DNA from: SHWB01 sp050246875
Lineage (GTDB): Bacteria > Pseudomonadota > Alphaproteobacteria > UBA6615
Assembly (NCBI GenBank): GCA_050246875.1
Contig: JBFWVF010000001.1
Span: 62,001-126,000 of the forward strand
Direction of reading: 5' to 3'
Length of the DNA stretch: 64,000 bases
Program-made: the position numbers and the translations under genes
Notes under the pieces: generated by a model
Databases searched by the model: none
What the model saw: only the letters and a program-made list of their open reading frames with translations
Told to the model about the DNA's origin: nothing
Shown: piece after piece, positions 25,344 through 33,960 of the stretch
How positions within the stretch are numbered: position 1 is the first letter of the stretch
Layout: each line of letters starts with the position of its first letter

Positions 25344-25351
25344 GAGGCGGC

Positions 25352-26443
25352 GTGGCAAACGACGACGGTTCCGCCGGTTCGAGGGCACGGCGCGCGCTGC
25401 GGACCGGCGCGACAGCCCTGCGCACCGGCGTCATCGGCACGGCCGGGGGCGCGGCGTTCTTCCTGCTGGCCCTGCCGCTGCCCTGGATGCTCGGCGCCAT
25501 GGCCGCGTCCGCCGTGGCCACGGTCGGCGGCGTGCCGCTACGCATCGACGACCGCCTGCGGCGCACGATGTTCGCCATCCTCGGCGTCATGGTTGGCGGC
25601 ACCTTCACGCCAGAAGTGGTGGCGCATGCGGTGCGCTGGCCGGCCACCATGGCCGTACTGGTCGTGTTCGTCATCGGCGCGACGGCGATCAGCTGGTTGG
25701 TCTATCGAAGACTCGGTGGCCTGGACGCCCGTTCGGCGGTGTTCGCGGGAACGCCCGGCGGTCTCAACGAGATGGTCATTCTCACCGAGTCCGTCGGCGG
25801 CAACGTGCGCGGCGTGGCGCTGGCCCAGTCGACCCGCATCTTCGTCGTCGTCATGACGCTGCCCTTCGTCCTGCGGCTGATCTTCGGCATCCAGCCGTCC
25901 GACCGGCTCGTTCCCGCCGCGCCGCTATGGGGCGTCTTCGATCTCGTCGATGTCGTGCTCATCGCCGCGGCTGCTGGCGCCGGCATGTGGCTGGCGCGGA
26001 CGATCCGCATTCCCGCCTGGCAGCTGACCGGTGCCATGTTCGGCAGCGCCGTGGTGCACGCGACCGGCCTGTCCGATGCGATCCCGCCCGGCCTGCTGAT
26101 CGCCGCCGCCCAGGTCGTCATCGGCATCTCGGTCGGCGCCCGCTTCCTCGGCCTGACGCTGCGCGAACTCGGCCGCGCGCTCGCCCTCGGCGCGCTCGCG
26201 TCGGCCGGCATGCTGGCCTTCGCCGCGGCGCTCGCCCTCCTGCTCGCGCCGCTGGTCGACATTCCCTTCGCCTCGATTCTGCTGGCCTATGCCCCGGGCG
26301 GCGTGACCGAGATGAGCCTCGTCGCCCTCGCCCTCGGGCTCGACGTGGCGTTCGTCGCCACGCACCACGTCATTCGCATCCTGCTGATCGTCATGGCGGG
26401 CCCGATCTTCTTCCGCCGGCTCGGCGCGCACCGCGAACAGTGA
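25352..26443 (+). CDS. AbrB family membrane protein
   Basis: 363 residues from GTG 25352, eight bases after nadK. About ten hydrophobic helices form two repeated halves, each with a Pro-Gly turn: VFAGTPGGLNEMVILTESVG in the first and LAYAPGGVTEMSLVALALGLD in the second. This double pattern marks the AbrB/AidB-like permease family (formerly annotated as ammonia monooxygenase), whose transported substrate is unproved. The C-terminus is short and basic. It may be co-transcribed with nadK. Confidence 0.85.
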   Translation: MANDDGSAGSRARRALRTGATALRTGVIGTAGGAAFFLLALPLPWMLGAMAASAVATVGGVPLRIDDRLRRTMFAILGVMVGGTFTPEVVAHAVRWPATMAVLVVFVIGATAISWLVYRRLGGLDARSAVFAGTPGGLNEMVILTESVGGNVRGVALAQSTRIFVVVMTLPFVLRLIFGIQPSDRLVPAAPLWGVFDLVDVVLIAAAAGAGMWLARTIRIPAWQLTGAMFGSAVVHATGLSDAIPPGLLIAAAQVVIGISVGARFLGLTLRELGRALALGALASAGMLAFAAALALLLAPLVDIPFASILLAYAPGGVTEMSLVALALGLDVAFVATHHVIRILLIVMAGPIFFRRLGAHREQ

Positions 26444-26508
26444 AGCGCCCGCACCATGCGTGTTAGGCTGGCAGCGAACCCGAACCAAAGCGCGCGACCG
26501 GAGCCCAC

Positions 26509-27297
26509 ATGCACATCGAGCAAATCTGGACCGGCAACACGGGCCGCAACTTCAACTACCTCGCCGTCTGCGGCAAGACCGGCGCGGCGCTGGCGATCGA
26601 TCCCCTCGACTGGGAGAAGTGTCTCGCCGTCGCGCGCCGCAAGGGCTGGAAGATTTCCGCCATCGTCAACACGCACGAGCACGGCGACCACATCGGCGGC
26701 AACGCCCGCATGATGGAGGAGACGGGCGCGCCCCTGTTCATCCCCAAGGGTGGCGCCGCGCGCATTCCCGGCGCGACGCGCGAACTGGGCGCCGGCGACA
26801 CCGTCGCGGTCGGCGACGAGGTTCTCGACGTCCTCCACACGCCCGGCCACACCATGCTGCACATCAGCCTGGTGTCGCGCGAGGCGGCCCCGGCCTTCCT
26901 GTGCGGCGACACGATGTTCAACGCCGGCGTCGGCAACTGCCACAACGGCGGCCATCCCGAGGTGCTGTACCGCACCTACAGCGACCAGGTGACCAGGATG
27001 CCCGCCGGAACGCGCATCTATCCCGGCCATCACTACATCGCCAACAACCTGCGCTTCACCCTCGACCGCGAGCCGGACAATGCCCGGGCGGCCGCGTTGC
27101 TGGAAGAAGTGAAGGACGAGGATCCCGAGAAGCCGCTGGTCACGACACTGGCGCTGGAACGCGAGATCAATACGTTCCTGCGGCTGTCGCAGCCGACGGT
27201 CAAGGCCCGCATCCGGGCATCTTTCCCGGACGTGCCGGGCGATCCCGACGAGAAAACCGTCTTCCTCAAGCTGCGCGAACTGCGCAACAAGTGGTAG
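26509..27297 (+). CDS. gloB: Hydroxyacylglutathione hydrolase (glyoxalase II)
   Basis: 262 residues. Metallo-beta-lactamase fold with the binuclear metal motif NTHEHGDHIGGN (about 54-65), further His in LHTPGHTMLHIS, the Asp in FLCGDTMFNAG and the His in IYPGHHYIANN. The C-terminal HAGH domain has EREINTFLRLSQPTV and EKTVFLKLRELRNKW. It splits S-D-lactoylglutathione to D-lactate and glutathione in methylglyoxal detoxification. It stands alone, convergent with the dehalogenase gene. Confidence 0.9.
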   Translation: MHIEQIWTGNTGRNFNYLAVCGKTGAALAIDPLDWEKCLAVARRKGWKISAIVNTHEHGDHIGGNARMMEETGAPLFIPKGGAARIPGATRELGAGDTVAVGDEVLDVLHTPGHTMLHISLVSREAAPAFLCGDTMFNAGVGNCHNGGHPEVLYRTYSDQVTRMPAGTRIYPGHHYIANNLRFTLDREPDNARAAALLEEVKDEDPEKPLVTTLALEREINTFLRLSQPTVKARIRASFPDVPGDPDEKTVFLKLRELRNKW

Positions 27298-27309
27298 CGC
27301 GGTCCGGCG

Positions 27310-28197
27310 TCAGGCGAGGCTTTCGATCCAGCGTGCCACGGCGGCGCCGATCGCCGGCCCCGAATCTTCCTGCAGGAAGTGGTTGCCCGGCACGGTGACT
27401 TCGCTCTGGTTGGGAAAGCGCCGGCAGAACTCGCGCTGCGCCCCGGTCAGGATCGAGCCCGGCTCGGCATTGACGAACAGCTTGGGCACCGGCGTAGAGA
27501 GCAGGAAGGCGGCATAGCCGGCGACGATGGCGGCCACGTCGGACGGTTCGCCGGCGATCGGAATGTCTCGCGGCCAGTCGAGGGTCGGACGGCGATCCTC
27601 GCCCGGCACGGCGAACGGCCGCCTGTATTCGGCCATGTCCGCCCCCGCGATGCCGCCCAGCGTCGCGCCCGGCAGGATCCGTTCGACGAAGATGTTCTTC
27701 TCCAGCACCATCGTCTCACCGGACGGCGAGCGCATGCCCTGGAACACAGCGCGCGCCGCCTCCGGCCATTCGTGCCAGCCGGCGATCGGCCGCACGATCG
27801 CCTCCATGTAGGCGATGCCGCGCAGGGCATGGGGGTTGCGCCGCGCCCAGTCGAAGCCGAGCGCCGAGCCCCAGTCGTGCACGACCAGCGTCACATCGCG
27901 CTCGATGCCCAGTTGCGCCAGCAGCGCGAACAGAAAATGGCGATGGACGTGGTACCGGTAGCGCCCCGGCCCTGCGCCCGGCAGTTTGTCGGAATCACCC
28001 ATGCCGATCAGGTCTGGCGCGATGCAGCGCCCCAGCGGAGCGAGCGCCGGCAAGACATTGCGCCACAGATGGCTCGACGTCGGATTGCCGTGCAGCAGGA
28101 CGATCGGCGGACCATCCGCCCTGCCGGCCTCCACCCAGGCCATGCGTCTGCCGTCGACGGTGGCGAACCGCTTCGCCGCCGGCACCGCGTCGCCCAT
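27310..28197 (-). CDS. Haloalkane dehalogenase (DhaA-like)
   Basis: 295 residues from ATG 28197. An alpha/beta hydrolase with the haloalkane dehalogenase pentad visible: Asn38 and neighbours in HGNPTSSHLWRN (halide binding and oxyanion), nucleophile Asp108 and halide-binding Trp109 in VVHDWGSALGF, acid Glu132 in YMEAIVRP, and base His273 in GNHFLQED. Spacing matches the 293-residue Rhodococcus DhaA group. It would hydrolyse a carbon-halogen bond to an alcohol. It begins one base after the stop of the VOC gene, so the two are co-translated. Some family members also act on other esters. Confidence 0.88.
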   Translation of the reverse strand: MGDAVPAAKRFATVDGRRMAWVEAGRADGPPIVLLHGNPTSSHLWRNVLPALAPLGRCIAPDLIGMGDSDKLPGAGPGRYRYHVHRHFLFALLAQLGIERDVTLVVHDWGSALGFDWARRNPHALRGIAYMEAIVRPIAGWHEWPEAARAVFQGMRSPSGETMVLEKNIFVERILPGATLGGIAGADMAEYRRPFAVPGEDRRPTLDWPRDIPIAGEPSDVAAIVAGYAAFLLSTPVPKLFVNAEPGSILTGAQREFCRRFPNQSEVTVPGNHFLQEDSGPAIGAAVARWIESLA

Positions 28198-28198
28198 G

Positions 28199-28552
28199 CT
28201 ACTTGGCCGGGCGCTGGAAGAGCTGCACGACGTTGCCGTCGGGATCGCGGAAGGTGATGGCTGTCCCGGAGCCCATCTTCCGCTCGTCGATGACCGTTCC
28301 GCCATGCGCTTCCACGGCCTTGCGCGCCGCCGCAAGGTCGTCGGTCTCCAGCACGAGGGTGGCGCCGACGGCCTGCGGTGCGCCCTCCTCCGGCGACGAC
28401 AGGGCGACGTTGCTGTCGCCGAGGCGAAGCTGGGTCCACTTCTCGCCGTCCTGGAAGCGCACCTCAAGGCCCAGAGCGTCGCGCCAGAAGGCGACGGCAC
28501 GGCCCATGTCGCGCGTCAGATAGTAGGCGTTCTGCAGTCTTGTTACGGCCAC
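28199..28552 (-). CDS. VOC (glyoxalase/dioxygenase superfamily) protein
   Basis: 117 residues, two beta-alpha-beta-beta-beta modules. The start (VTRLQNAYYLTRDMGRAVAF) and the C-terminal DPDGNVVQLFQRP are typical of small stand-alone VOC proteins; metal ligands are not clearly conserved. It lies directly upstream of the haloalkane dehalogenase with a single base between stop and start, a strong sign of joint function. Resistance, isomerase or binding roles are possible; a specific reaction cannot be given. Confidence 0.8.
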   Translation of the reverse strand: MAVTRLQNAYYLTRDMGRAVAFWRDALGLEVRFQDGEKWTQLRLGDSNVALSSPEEGAPQAVGATLVLETDDLAAARKAVEAHGGTVIDERKMGSGTAITFRDPDGNVVQLFQRPAK

Positions 28553-28658
28553 GACTCTGCTTCCCTCTTGCGGTAGGCCGGCACTTCACCACGATCCCGG
28601 CCGCGGACGCCATAGGAGCGGGCGCAAAGCAGCCATTCGCGCCCCCGGGCGCGTGCCG

Positions 28659-28664
28659 TATAGT
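28659..28664 (+). promoter_or_regulatory. Possible -10 box of the DUF1194 gene
   Basis: TATAGT (28659-28664) lies 38 bases before the start at 28702; TTCGCG (28636-28641) sits 17 bases further up as a weak -35. Confidence 0.3.
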
Positions 28665-28701
28665 CAGCCCCGGGGCGTTGGGTCGACGCAGGACGGTCCG
28701 C

Positions 28702-29508
28702 ATGGCTGTTCGTCTGGTCCGCATCGCAGCTTTCGTCGCCGCCGCGCTGGCGGCCACGCCCGTAGCGCACGCCGAGGACATTCCGGTAGACCTCGAACTG
28801 GTGCTCGCCGTCGACGTTTCGTGGAGCGTCGACCCGATGGAGGCGCGGCTGCAGCGCGAGGGCTATATCGCCGCCCTGCGGCACCCGCGCGTGGCGGCCG
28901 CGATCGCCGCCGGCCCCTACCAGCGCATCGCGCTCGCCTACATGGAATGGGCCGGCACAGAGCATGTGACGACCGTCATCGGCTGGCGGGCGGTGGATTC
29001 GGCGGCCGCGCTCGAAGACGTCGCGCAAATCCTTGCCCAGGCGCCAGTGATACGCGCACGTCGCACGGCCCCCGGTGCGGCCATCGAAGCTGCCACCGCG
29101 ATGCTGCTCGGCAACGGATTCGCCGGCGAGCGCATGGTCATCGACGTCTCCGGCGATGGCATCGCCAATGCGGGGCCATCGGTCGCCGTCGCGCGCGACC
29201 GGGCGGTCGAAGCGGGCATCGTCATCAACGGACTGCCCATTGTCACCATGGCGCCGACCCGCCTGTACGGCGGCGACACGGTCGACCTCGTCAAGTACTA
29301 CCGCGAATGCGTGACTGGCGGGCCGGGCTCGTTCGTGGTCGTCGCCGACGATTTCGTGAATTTCGCCGAGGCGATCCTGAAGAAGCTCATCCTCGAGATC
29401 GCCCAGGCGCCGCGTGCGCCGGTCCGCCGCCACGGCCTGCTCTGGCAGGCCCAGGCAACCCAGCGCAGCACGCCGCCACCGGGCTTCTGCGACACCGTCT
29501 ACTGGTAG
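28702..29508 (+). CDS. DUF1194 exported protein (VWA-like)
   Basis: 268 residues from ATG 28702. A cleavable signal peptide (about 1-27: AAFVAAALAATPVAHA then ED) is followed by a von Willebrand A-like domain: LVLAVDVSWSVDPMEARLQREG has the metal-binding D-x-S-x-S pattern, and MVIDVSGDGIANAGPS is the second loop. Two Cys (in YRECVTG and FCDTVYW) may form a disulfide in the periplasm. The DUF1194 family is common in alphaproteobacteria and uncharacterised. It is alone, divergent from the VOC gene. Confidence 0.83.
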   Translation: MAVRLVRIAAFVAAALAATPVAHAEDIPVDLELVLAVDVSWSVDPMEARLQREGYIAALRHPRVAAAIAAGPYQRIALAYMEWAGTEHVTTVIGWRAVDSAAALEDVAQILAQAPVIRARRTAPGAAIEAATAMLLGNGFAGERMVIDVSGDGIANAGPSVAVARDRAVEAGIVINGLPIVTMAPTRLYGGDTVDLVKYYRECVTGGPGSFVVVADDFVNFAEAILKKLILEIAQAPRAPVRRHGLLWQAQATQRSTPPPGFCDTVYW

Positions 29509-29524
29509 GGCGCGCCTGCCGGCT

Positions 29525-30850
29525 TCACAGCAGGGCTTGCGGCATCCAGGTCGCGACCCCCGGTGCCGCGGCCACGAGTATCAGCACGATCAGCAGCATC
29601 ACCCAGTAGGCGGTAGATCCGGCGAATATCTGCCCGAGGCTCACATCGTTGTCGGCCACGGTCGATTTCACCGTGTAGACGACGAGGCCGAACGGCGGCG
29701 TCAGCAGCCCCGCCTCGATGGCCAGGATGCCGATGATCGAAAAGGCGATGGGGTCGAGGCCCAGCGTGCGGATGATGGGATCGAAGATCGGGACTGTGAG
29801 CAGCATGATCGAGATCGAATCGATGAGCATGCCCATGACGAACCAGATGACCACCATGAGCGCGACGATGCCCCAGACGTCGAGGCCGATGTCGAGGAAG
29901 AAGCTCTTGATGGTGACCCCGACCCCCGCCATCGCCAGCGTGCGCGAATAGAGCTGGGCCGCGAGAAGCAGGAAGAGGATCGGCGCCGAGGTGCGCCCGA
30001 CGGAGAGAATCGCATCCCAGACATCCTTCGCGTTCATGCCGCGCAGGATGCCGATGACCAGGGCGCCGGCCGAGCCGACGCCTGCGCCCTCGGTCGGCGT
30101 GAAAGCGCCGGCCCAGATGCCGCCGAGAACGAGGACGACCAGGCTGACGAGACCAATCACGCTGAGCGCCACGGCACGGCCGGTCGGCCCGCCCGCTTCG
30201 AGAGCCGCATCGTCGCGATCGGCACCCTCGCCGGCCATCTCGGGTTTGATGACCGCGATGCCGATCACATAGGCGACGAAAAACCCGGTGAGGATGAGTC
30301 CCGGCAGGACACCGGCGAGGAAAATGTGCCCGATCGACAGTTCGGTAAGGATGCCCCACACGATCATCAGCGTGGACGGCGGGATCAGCATGCCGAGGCA
30401 GGCGGAGCCGGCGATCGAGCCCAGCGCGAACCCCGGATTGTAGCCATGCCGCCGCATTTCGGGATACGCGATGCGGCTGAATGTGGCGGCCGAAGCCAAG
30501 CTGACCCCGGTGACGAATGCAAACACGGCATTGCCGAGCACGGTGGCAAGCCCGAGCCGCCCCGGCACGCCGCGTGCCACCCGGTTGATCCCTATGTAGA
30601 CGTCCGTGGCGACGCCCGACTTGGCAATGAACTCGCCCATCAGCATGAACAGTGGCAACACCGCGAAGACGTAGTCGCGCAGCGCCGCGTACATCGTCGA
30701 ACCGACCATGCCGGTGATCGTGTACGCGTCGAAGCCGACGACCATCACGAGGCCGATCATCGCCGTCACGCCGAGGGCGACGCCGATATGAACGCCGCAG
30801 AACACGAACGCCAGAAGGGCGAGAATGATGACGATGGTCGTATCGGACAT
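29525..30850 (-). CDS. TRAP transporter large permease (DctM-like)
   Basis: 441 residues, about 11-12 hydrophobic segments. LPLFMLMGEFIAKSG, SLASAATFSRIAYPEM, GSIAGSACLGMLIPPSTLMIVWG and PPFGLVVYTVKS are family hallmarks. The large subunit carries the substrate with sodium ions across the inner membrane. It lies 59 bases downstream of the small permease gene on the same strand; the binding protein is on the other strand at 31734. Carboxylate uptake is usual for the family; the specific solute is unknown. Confidence 0.92.
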   Translation of the reverse strand: MSDTTIVIILALLAFVFCGVHIGVALGVTAMIGLVMVVGFDAYTITGMVGSTMYAALRDYVFAVLPLFMLMGEFIAKSGVATDVYIGINRVARGVPGRLGLATVLGNAVFAFVTGVSLASAATFSRIAYPEMRRHGYNPGFALGSIAGSACLGMLIPPSTLMIVWGILTELSIGHIFLAGVLPGLILTGFFVAYVIGIAVIKPEMAGEGADRDDAALEAGGPTGRAVALSVIGLVSLVVLVLGGIWAGAFTPTEGAGVGSAGALVIGILRGMNAKDVWDAILSVGRTSAPILFLLLAAQLYSRTLAMAGVGVTIKSFFLDIGLDVWGIVALMVVIWFVMGMLIDSISIMLLTVPIFDPIIRTLGLDPIAFSIIGILAIEAGLLTPPFGLVVYTVKSTVADNDVSLGQIFAGSTAYWVMLLIVLILVAAAPGVATWMPQALL

Positions 30851-30909
30851 GCGGTATTCCCCCGGAGAGCGGCGTCAGCGCCGAACGTTCGTCTTTTCGT
30901 TGCGGCCCG

Positions 30910-31419
30910 TCAGACCGCCGCGCCCTGGCTCTCCTGCACGCCGCCAGCGGTGGTGACTTCCTCGATCAGCAGCAGGATGTAGTTGATGGTCGCCAACCCG
31001 CTGCCGAGGAGAATGGTCAGGTAGGTCGGCCAGCTCGGTACGCGCAGCGCGCCCTCGCCCTCGTAGTGCCCGGTCACCCACGAATAGTTCGCCGGCTCGA
31101 GGGTCGAATAGAAAATGAAGCCGAAGAAGAACGCGCCGAGGAGATAGCCGATCGAGAGCAGCGTACGGCGCGGAACGGCGCCCAGATGCATGATCAGCGC
31201 ATCCACCCGCAGCATGGCCTTGACGCGGACGGCGTAGGCGAACTGCAGGAAGGCGATCATCACGATCGAATTGGCGATGATCTCCGTGGCGCCCTGGAAC
31301 GGCACGTTTAGGATGCGCGTCACGATGTCGGCGACGACGACGAACGCCAGCACGAACGCCCATCCGGACGCGAGCGCCATCAGGGCCTTGCCGATGTAGT
31401 CGGTGATCCTGGCAAACAT
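30910..31419 (-). CDS. TRAP transporter small permease (DctQ-like)
   Basis: 169 residues from ATG 31419, with a run of G as ribosome site. Four hydrophobic segments are seen (about 15-40, 49-65, 88-108, 132-152) and RILNVPFQGATEIIANSIVMIAF is typical of DctQ proteins, which assist assembly and function of the large permease. The first gene of the minus-strand permease operon, divergent from the binding protein gene with a 314-base gap between. Confidence 0.85.
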   Translation of the reverse strand: MFARITDYIGKALMALASGWAFVLAFVVVADIVTRILNVPFQGATEIIANSIVMIAFLQFAYAVRVKAMLRVDALIMHLGAVPRRTLLSIGYLLGAFFFGFIFYSTLEPANYSWVTGHYEGEGALRVPSWPTYLTILLGSGLATINYILLLIEEVTTAGGVQESQGAAV

Positions 31420-31733
31420 GCGAATCCCCCCAACCGGGCCGCCGCTTCGGACCCGGGGGGACTCTACCGTCCGGACGCGGGTCGGCAACACCTATTGGTC
31501 CATGCAGTGAAATGTGCCTCGTGCCGACCGTGGCATGTCCGGCCTGCCGGCGTTGACCGCCCCCGCCCACGCCTCTAGCCTGTTCCGACAGGCGATTTCT
31601 GCTCACGCCGTTGGTTCGGTCGGGCAAGGGGAACATCGCCAGAGACCGTCTCCGGTCCCGCGCTAGGGGGCGCGTAACACCGATCGGGAGCAGGGCCCGG
31701 CCTCGCCACCCGATCGATCAGGAGGAGAAACCG
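31420..31733. promoter_or_regulatory. Divergent TRAP control region with promoter and operator-like inverted repeat
   Basis: This 314-base gap contains TTGACC (31553-31558), a 17-base spacer and TAGCCT (31576-31581), a plausible promoter for the binding protein gene. An inverted repeat GCCTGT-TCCG-ACAGGC (31578-31593) overlaps the -10 box and expected start point, a usual operator position. The long 5' leader (about 140 bases) holds no obvious riboswitch. No promoter for the permeases was clear. Confidence 0.45.
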
Positions 31734-32807
31734 ATGAAAGCATTCGTCACGACCGCCACAACGGCTGTCGCGGCACTGGTCCTTGCCGGCACGGTAGGTA
31801 CCGCCAGTGCGGACAATATCAATCTCCGCATCGCGTCAGGGCACGCACCGAATATCGGTTACGTAACCCTCATGCAGAACTATTTCGTTCCCGAGGTCAA
31901 AAAGCGCGTCGAGGCCAAGACCGCTCACAAGGTCAGCTGGGTCGAGGGCTATGCCGGCTCGATCGTGAAGGTCAACGAGACGCTGGGCGGCGTGCAGCGC
32001 GGCATCATCGATCTCGGCGCCTTCTGCTACTGCTTCGAGCCCGCGAACCTCCCGGCGCATGCCTTCCAGGTGTTCCTGCCGTTCGGCCCGCAGGGCGCCA
32101 TGGAGAGCGTCAAGTATTCGCGCGGTGTCTACGGCCGCATCGACTACCTGCCGAAGGTGTTCGACGAGAAGTTCGGGCAGGAGATGCTGGCCCTGCTGCC
32201 GTTCGACAGCTACCAGCTCGGCACCAAGTTCGAGTGGAAGACCGTCGCCGACCTGAAGGGCCGCAAGATCGCCGCCGCCGGCCCCAACCTGCCGTGGCTG
32301 CAGTACGCCGGCGCCATCCCCGTGCAGTCGGGCATGCCCGACGCGTACACCTCGTTGCAGACCGGCGTGTACGAGGGCTGGGTGATGTTCCCCTCGGTCT
32401 ACTACAGCGCACGGCTGCACGAGCAGGCGCCGTACTACACGCTGATCGGTTTCGGCGCGATCACCTGGCATGCCCTGACCATCAACCACCGGACGCGGGA
32501 CCGCCTGCCGAAGGAGGTGATGGACATCATGCGCGAGGTCGCTCTCGACTACGAGAACCGGCTCGGCGAGGTGTCGGACACCAAGTACGAGGAAAACCTC
32601 AAGTCGATGGAGAAGGAAGGCGCGAAGATCGTCAAGCTGCCGGATGACGTGCGCGCCGCCTGGGCCGAATCGCTGAAGGACTTCCCGCGCGAGAAGGCCA
32701 AGGAGCTCGACGGCAAGGGCCTCGCCGGCACGACCATCCTCAAGACCGCGCTCGAGGAGGCCGAGAAGGTCGGCTACAAGTGGCCGATCCGCTACAAGGT
32801 CGACTAG
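31734..32807 (+). CDS. TRAP transporter substrate-binding protein (DctP-like)
   Basis: 357 residues from ATG 31734, strong AGGAGGAG site. The signal peptide (about 1-25) is cut after GTASA. The mature part is a DctP-type binding protein: INLRIASGHAPNIGYVT, GIIDLGAFCYCFEPANLPAH, DLKGRKIAAAGPNLPWLQYAG and YTSLQTGVYEGWVMF; a binding-site Arg/Tyr set is likely but not assignable by eye. It delivers a carboxylate or similar solute to the permeases encoded divergently at 29525-31419. A strong terminator follows at 32832. Confidence 0.92.
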   Translation: MKAFVTTATTAVAALVLAGTVGTASADNINLRIASGHAPNIGYVTLMQNYFVPEVKKRVEAKTAHKVSWVEGYAGSIVKVNETLGGVQRGIIDLGAFCYCFEPANLPAHAFQVFLPFGPQGAMESVKYSRGVYGRIDYLPKVFDEKFGQEMLALLPFDSYQLGTKFEWKTVADLKGRKIAAAGPNLPWLQYAGAIPVQSGMPDAYTSLQTGVYEGWVMFPSVYYSARLHEQAPYYTLIGFGAITWHALTINHRTRDRLPKEVMDIMREVALDYENRLGEVSDTKYEENLKSMEKEGAKIVKLPDDVRAAWAESLKDFPREKAKELDGKGLAGTTILKTALEEAEKVGYKWPIRYKVD

Positions 32808-32831
32808 AGTCGCAGTCGACGGTCGAAACGA

Positions 32832-32866
32832 AAGGGCCGGTCCCTCGGGACCGGCCCTTCTTCTTT
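32832..32866. terminator. Strong hairpin terminator, shared by convergent genes
   Basis: AAGGGCCGGTCCC (32832-32844) pairs with GGGACCGGCCCTT (32847-32859), a 13-bp perfect repeat closing to a small CTCG loop, followed by CTTCTTT. It terminates the binding protein gene and may also act on the convergent gene ending at 32884. Confidence 0.85.
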
Positions 32867-32883
32867 GCGCGAACGGAAGGTTT

Positions 32884-33777
32884 TCAGCGCTTGCGGTTCT
32901 TCAGGAAGCGCCAGACCACCGCCGCCGTCCCGTCGCGGCCGGCCCAGTCGCCGTCGGCGGCACAGGCCGAGTAGGCGCCCGCCGTCGCGGCGATGACCGG
33001 CGCGTCGGCGCCGAGATCGCGCAGCACCTCGACCATCAGTTCGGAATCCTTGGCGATGCCGGCGACACTGAAGGTCGGTGCCGGCAGCGGCTCGTTGGCG
33101 ATGCCCTTGAGGATCGCCGGAATGCGCTGCTCCATGACCCGGTTGGTGCCCGAGGTGTCGCGCAGGATGTCGAGCGTGCGCGCCGGATCGAGTCCCGCCG
33201 CCTCGCCCAGCGCCATGGCCTCGCCGAGGGCTTCCCAGTAGACCATCAGCGGCAGGTTGACGGCGAGCTTCAGCAGCGTGCCGGCCCCGCTCGGCCCGCA
33301 GTGCTCGACGCGACGCCCGAGGCCGTCGAGCACCGGCTTCGCCGTCGCGAAATCCGCCGTCTCGCCACCGACGAGAACCAGCAGCTTGCCGTCGCGGGCC
33401 GGGTTGACCGAGCCGCCGACCGGCGCGTCGAGGAAGCCCGCGCGCTTTGCCTTCGCCGCCGCGGCCATCTTGCGCGCGGTTTGCGGCCGCACCGTGCTCA
33501 TGTCGACGAGCACCTTGCCGGCGACGTCGCCGGACAGGATGCCGTCCTTGCCGGTGTAGACCTGTTCGACGGCGGCGTCGTCGAACACCATGGTGATGAC
33601 GATGTCGTTGCCGGCGGCCAGTTCGGCCGGCGTCTTCACTTCCCGGGCGCCCTTTTCGATCAGCGCGCCGGCCCGTCCGGCCGATCGGTTCCACACCGTC
33701 AGCGCGTGCCCCTGGTCGATGAGGCGCAGGCCCATCGCCGTCCCCATCTTCCCCAGTCCCGCAAGACCGATCTTCAT
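32884..33777 (-). CDS. NAD(P)-dependent beta-hydroxyacid dehydrogenase (HIBADH family), copy 1
   Basis: 297 residues from ATG 33777, GGGAGGAAGAG upstream. The Rossmann motif is IGLAGLGKMGTAMGLRLID, the substrate motif DAPVGGSVNPARDG and the catalytic Lys with its Asn partner are in LLKLAVNLPLMV. The family reduces or oxidises 2- or 3-hydroxy acids such as 3-hydroxyisobutyrate, tartronate semialdehyde or D-phenylserine-like substrates. It is divergent from a second member at 33961, with only 183 bases between starts; the two share only family-level similarity. Confidence 0.87.
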   Translation of the reverse strand: MKIGLAGLGKMGTAMGLRLIDQGHALTVWNRSAGRAGALIEKGAREVKTPAELAAGNDIVITMVFDDAAVEQVYTGKDGILSGDVAGKVLVDMSTVRPQTARKMAAAAKAKRAGFLDAPVGGSVNPARDGKLLVLVGGETADFATAKPVLDGLGRRVEHCGPSGAGTLLKLAVNLPLMVYWEALGEAMALGEAAGLDPARTLDILRDTSGTNRVMEQRIPAILKGIANEPLPAPTFSVAGIAKDSELMVEVLRDLGADAPVIAATAGAYSACAADGDWAGRDGTAAVVWRFLKNRKR

Positions 33778-33960
33778 GTGCTCTTCCTCCCAGGCGGCGG
33801 TTGGCTGGCCGGGCGCCGGGGTGGCGTCCGAACGCGCATTGGTAGCGTCCCCGGGCGGCCCGCGCCACCGTTGCGCCCTGCCCATCGTTGCCGTCGCGGC
33901 GACGGCGGCATACCCTCGCGGCGACAACACGATCGCCGTGCGACAGGGAGAAGACGGGTC

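Noticed and set aside
24452..25351. Fusion of an N-terminal extension to the AbrB permease
   Set aside because: The extension overlaps nadK in another frame; GTG 25352 is the natural start.
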